NCBI GenBank assembly: GCA_947573745.1
Contig: CANPGX010000055.1
Span: forward strand, 1-6,788
From: an uncultured Erysipelotrichaceae bacterium
Lineage (GTDB): Bacteria > Bacillota_I > Bacilli_A > Erysipelotrichales > Coprobacillaceae
Length of the DNA: 6,788 nucleotides
Direction of reading: 5' to 3'
The notes beneath the pieces were generated by a model. That model worked only from the letters and a program-made list of their open reading frames with translations. It was not told the DNA's origin and did not search any database. This document shows positions 6,498-6,788 of this stretch, in pieces. Made by a program: the position numbers and the translations under genes. Position 1 is the first letter of the stretch. Every line of letters starts with the position of its first letter.

Positions 6498-6788
6498 TGC
6501 CAGAGTTACCAGAAGTTGAAACAGTCCGTCAAACCTTGAGAAGATTAGTATTAAATCGTACAATAACGTCTGTAGATGTACTTTATGAACCTATTGTTGG
6601 AGATGCCAAAAATTTTAAACAACATATCGTCGGTCAAAAAATTGTAGATATCGATCGTTATGGGAAGTATTTAATTTTTATTTTAGAAAAAGAGACGTGT
6701 ATCGTTCATTTGCGTATGGAAGGAAAGTTTTTCTATACACCAAGTTTGGAATCTTATGATAAACATACGCATGTCATCTTTCATTTAG
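6497..6788 (+). CDS. mutM: Formamidopyrimidine-DNA glycosylase, N-terminal part (3' partial)
   Basis: Base-excision repair enzyme that removes 8-oxoguanine and formamidopyrimidines and then cuts the abasic strand by beta,delta-elimination. The first 97 of the roughly 270-275 residues usual for the family are present. After removal of Met1, Pro2 is the catalytic amine and Glu3 the catalytic acid in MPELPEVETV; Lys57 in RYGKYLIF and the void-filling Met74 in HLRMEGKF are also in place. The helix-two-turn-helix and zinc finger lie beyond the window. The ATG shares one base with the polA stop (TAATG, 6495-6499), and no good ribosome site is seen in the end of polA, so translation is probably coupled to polA by reinitiation. 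A polA-mutM pair is the common Firmicutes order and makes sense because PolA fills the gap left after MutM and an AP endonuclease act. Confidence 0.95.
   Translation, partial: MPELPEVETVRQTLRRLVLNRTITSVDVLYEPIVGDAKNFKQHIVGQKIVDIDRYGKYLIFILEKETCIVHLRMEGKFFYTPSLESYDKHTHVIFHL

Noticed and set aside
1..6788. A new defence, mobile or biosynthetic system
   Set aside because: Apart from the small unknown gene and the surface-protein fragment, the window is a standard dnaE, polA, mutM block; there are no transposases, integrases, toxin-antitoxin pairs or attachment sites.

Overview
The window comes from a low-GC Gram-positive bacterium, roughly one third G+C by eye. Strong AGGAGGTGAT-type ribosome sites, intrinsic hairpin-plus-T-run terminators and the DnaE/PolA/MutM sequence types all point to Firmicutes. 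The 12-residue NIDTDGDGKAD-type repeats of the first gene suggest the Erysipelotrichia (Catenibacterium/Coprobacillus-like). That placement rests on memory of similar proteins and was not tested by a search.

Layout, all on the + strand: (1) 1-279, the 3' end of a repeat-rich surface protein with calcium-loop-like repeats and a C-terminal membrane anchor, closed by an intrinsic terminator at 287-317. (2) 389-700, a small, unrecognised, very hydrophobic, Cys-rich membrane protein. (3) 726-3791, dnaE, the second replicative DNA polymerase III alpha subunit of Firmicutes, 1021 residues and at the short end of its family. (4) An intrinsic terminator at 3797-3829, then a promoter-like region. (5) 3885-6497, polA, DNA polymerase I of 870 residues with an intact 5' nuclease and polymerase but a degenerate 3'-5' exonuclease domain. 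(6) 6497-6788, the first 97 codons of mutM (fpg), whose ATG overlaps the polA stop codon; the gene runs off the window.

Functionally this is a DNA replication and repair block next to an unrelated surface-protein gene. DnaE extends primers alongside PolC (known for the family). PolA removes RNA primers and fills gaps. MutM excises oxidised purines, leaving a one-nucleotide gap that PolA can fill, which fits the tight polA-mutM coupling. A terminator separates dnaE from polA, so the two are adjacent but are probably mostly separate transcription units.

No mobile element, CRISPR array, tRNA, rRNA or new multi-gene system was found. The most unusual items are the tandem calcium-loop repeats with a sortase-like but non-canonical C-terminus, the unknown small membrane gene in front of dnaE, the loss of nearly all PHP metal ligands and of a visible clamp-binding motif in DnaE, and the very short predicted leaders in which the -10 box sits almost against the Shine-Dalgarno sequence.
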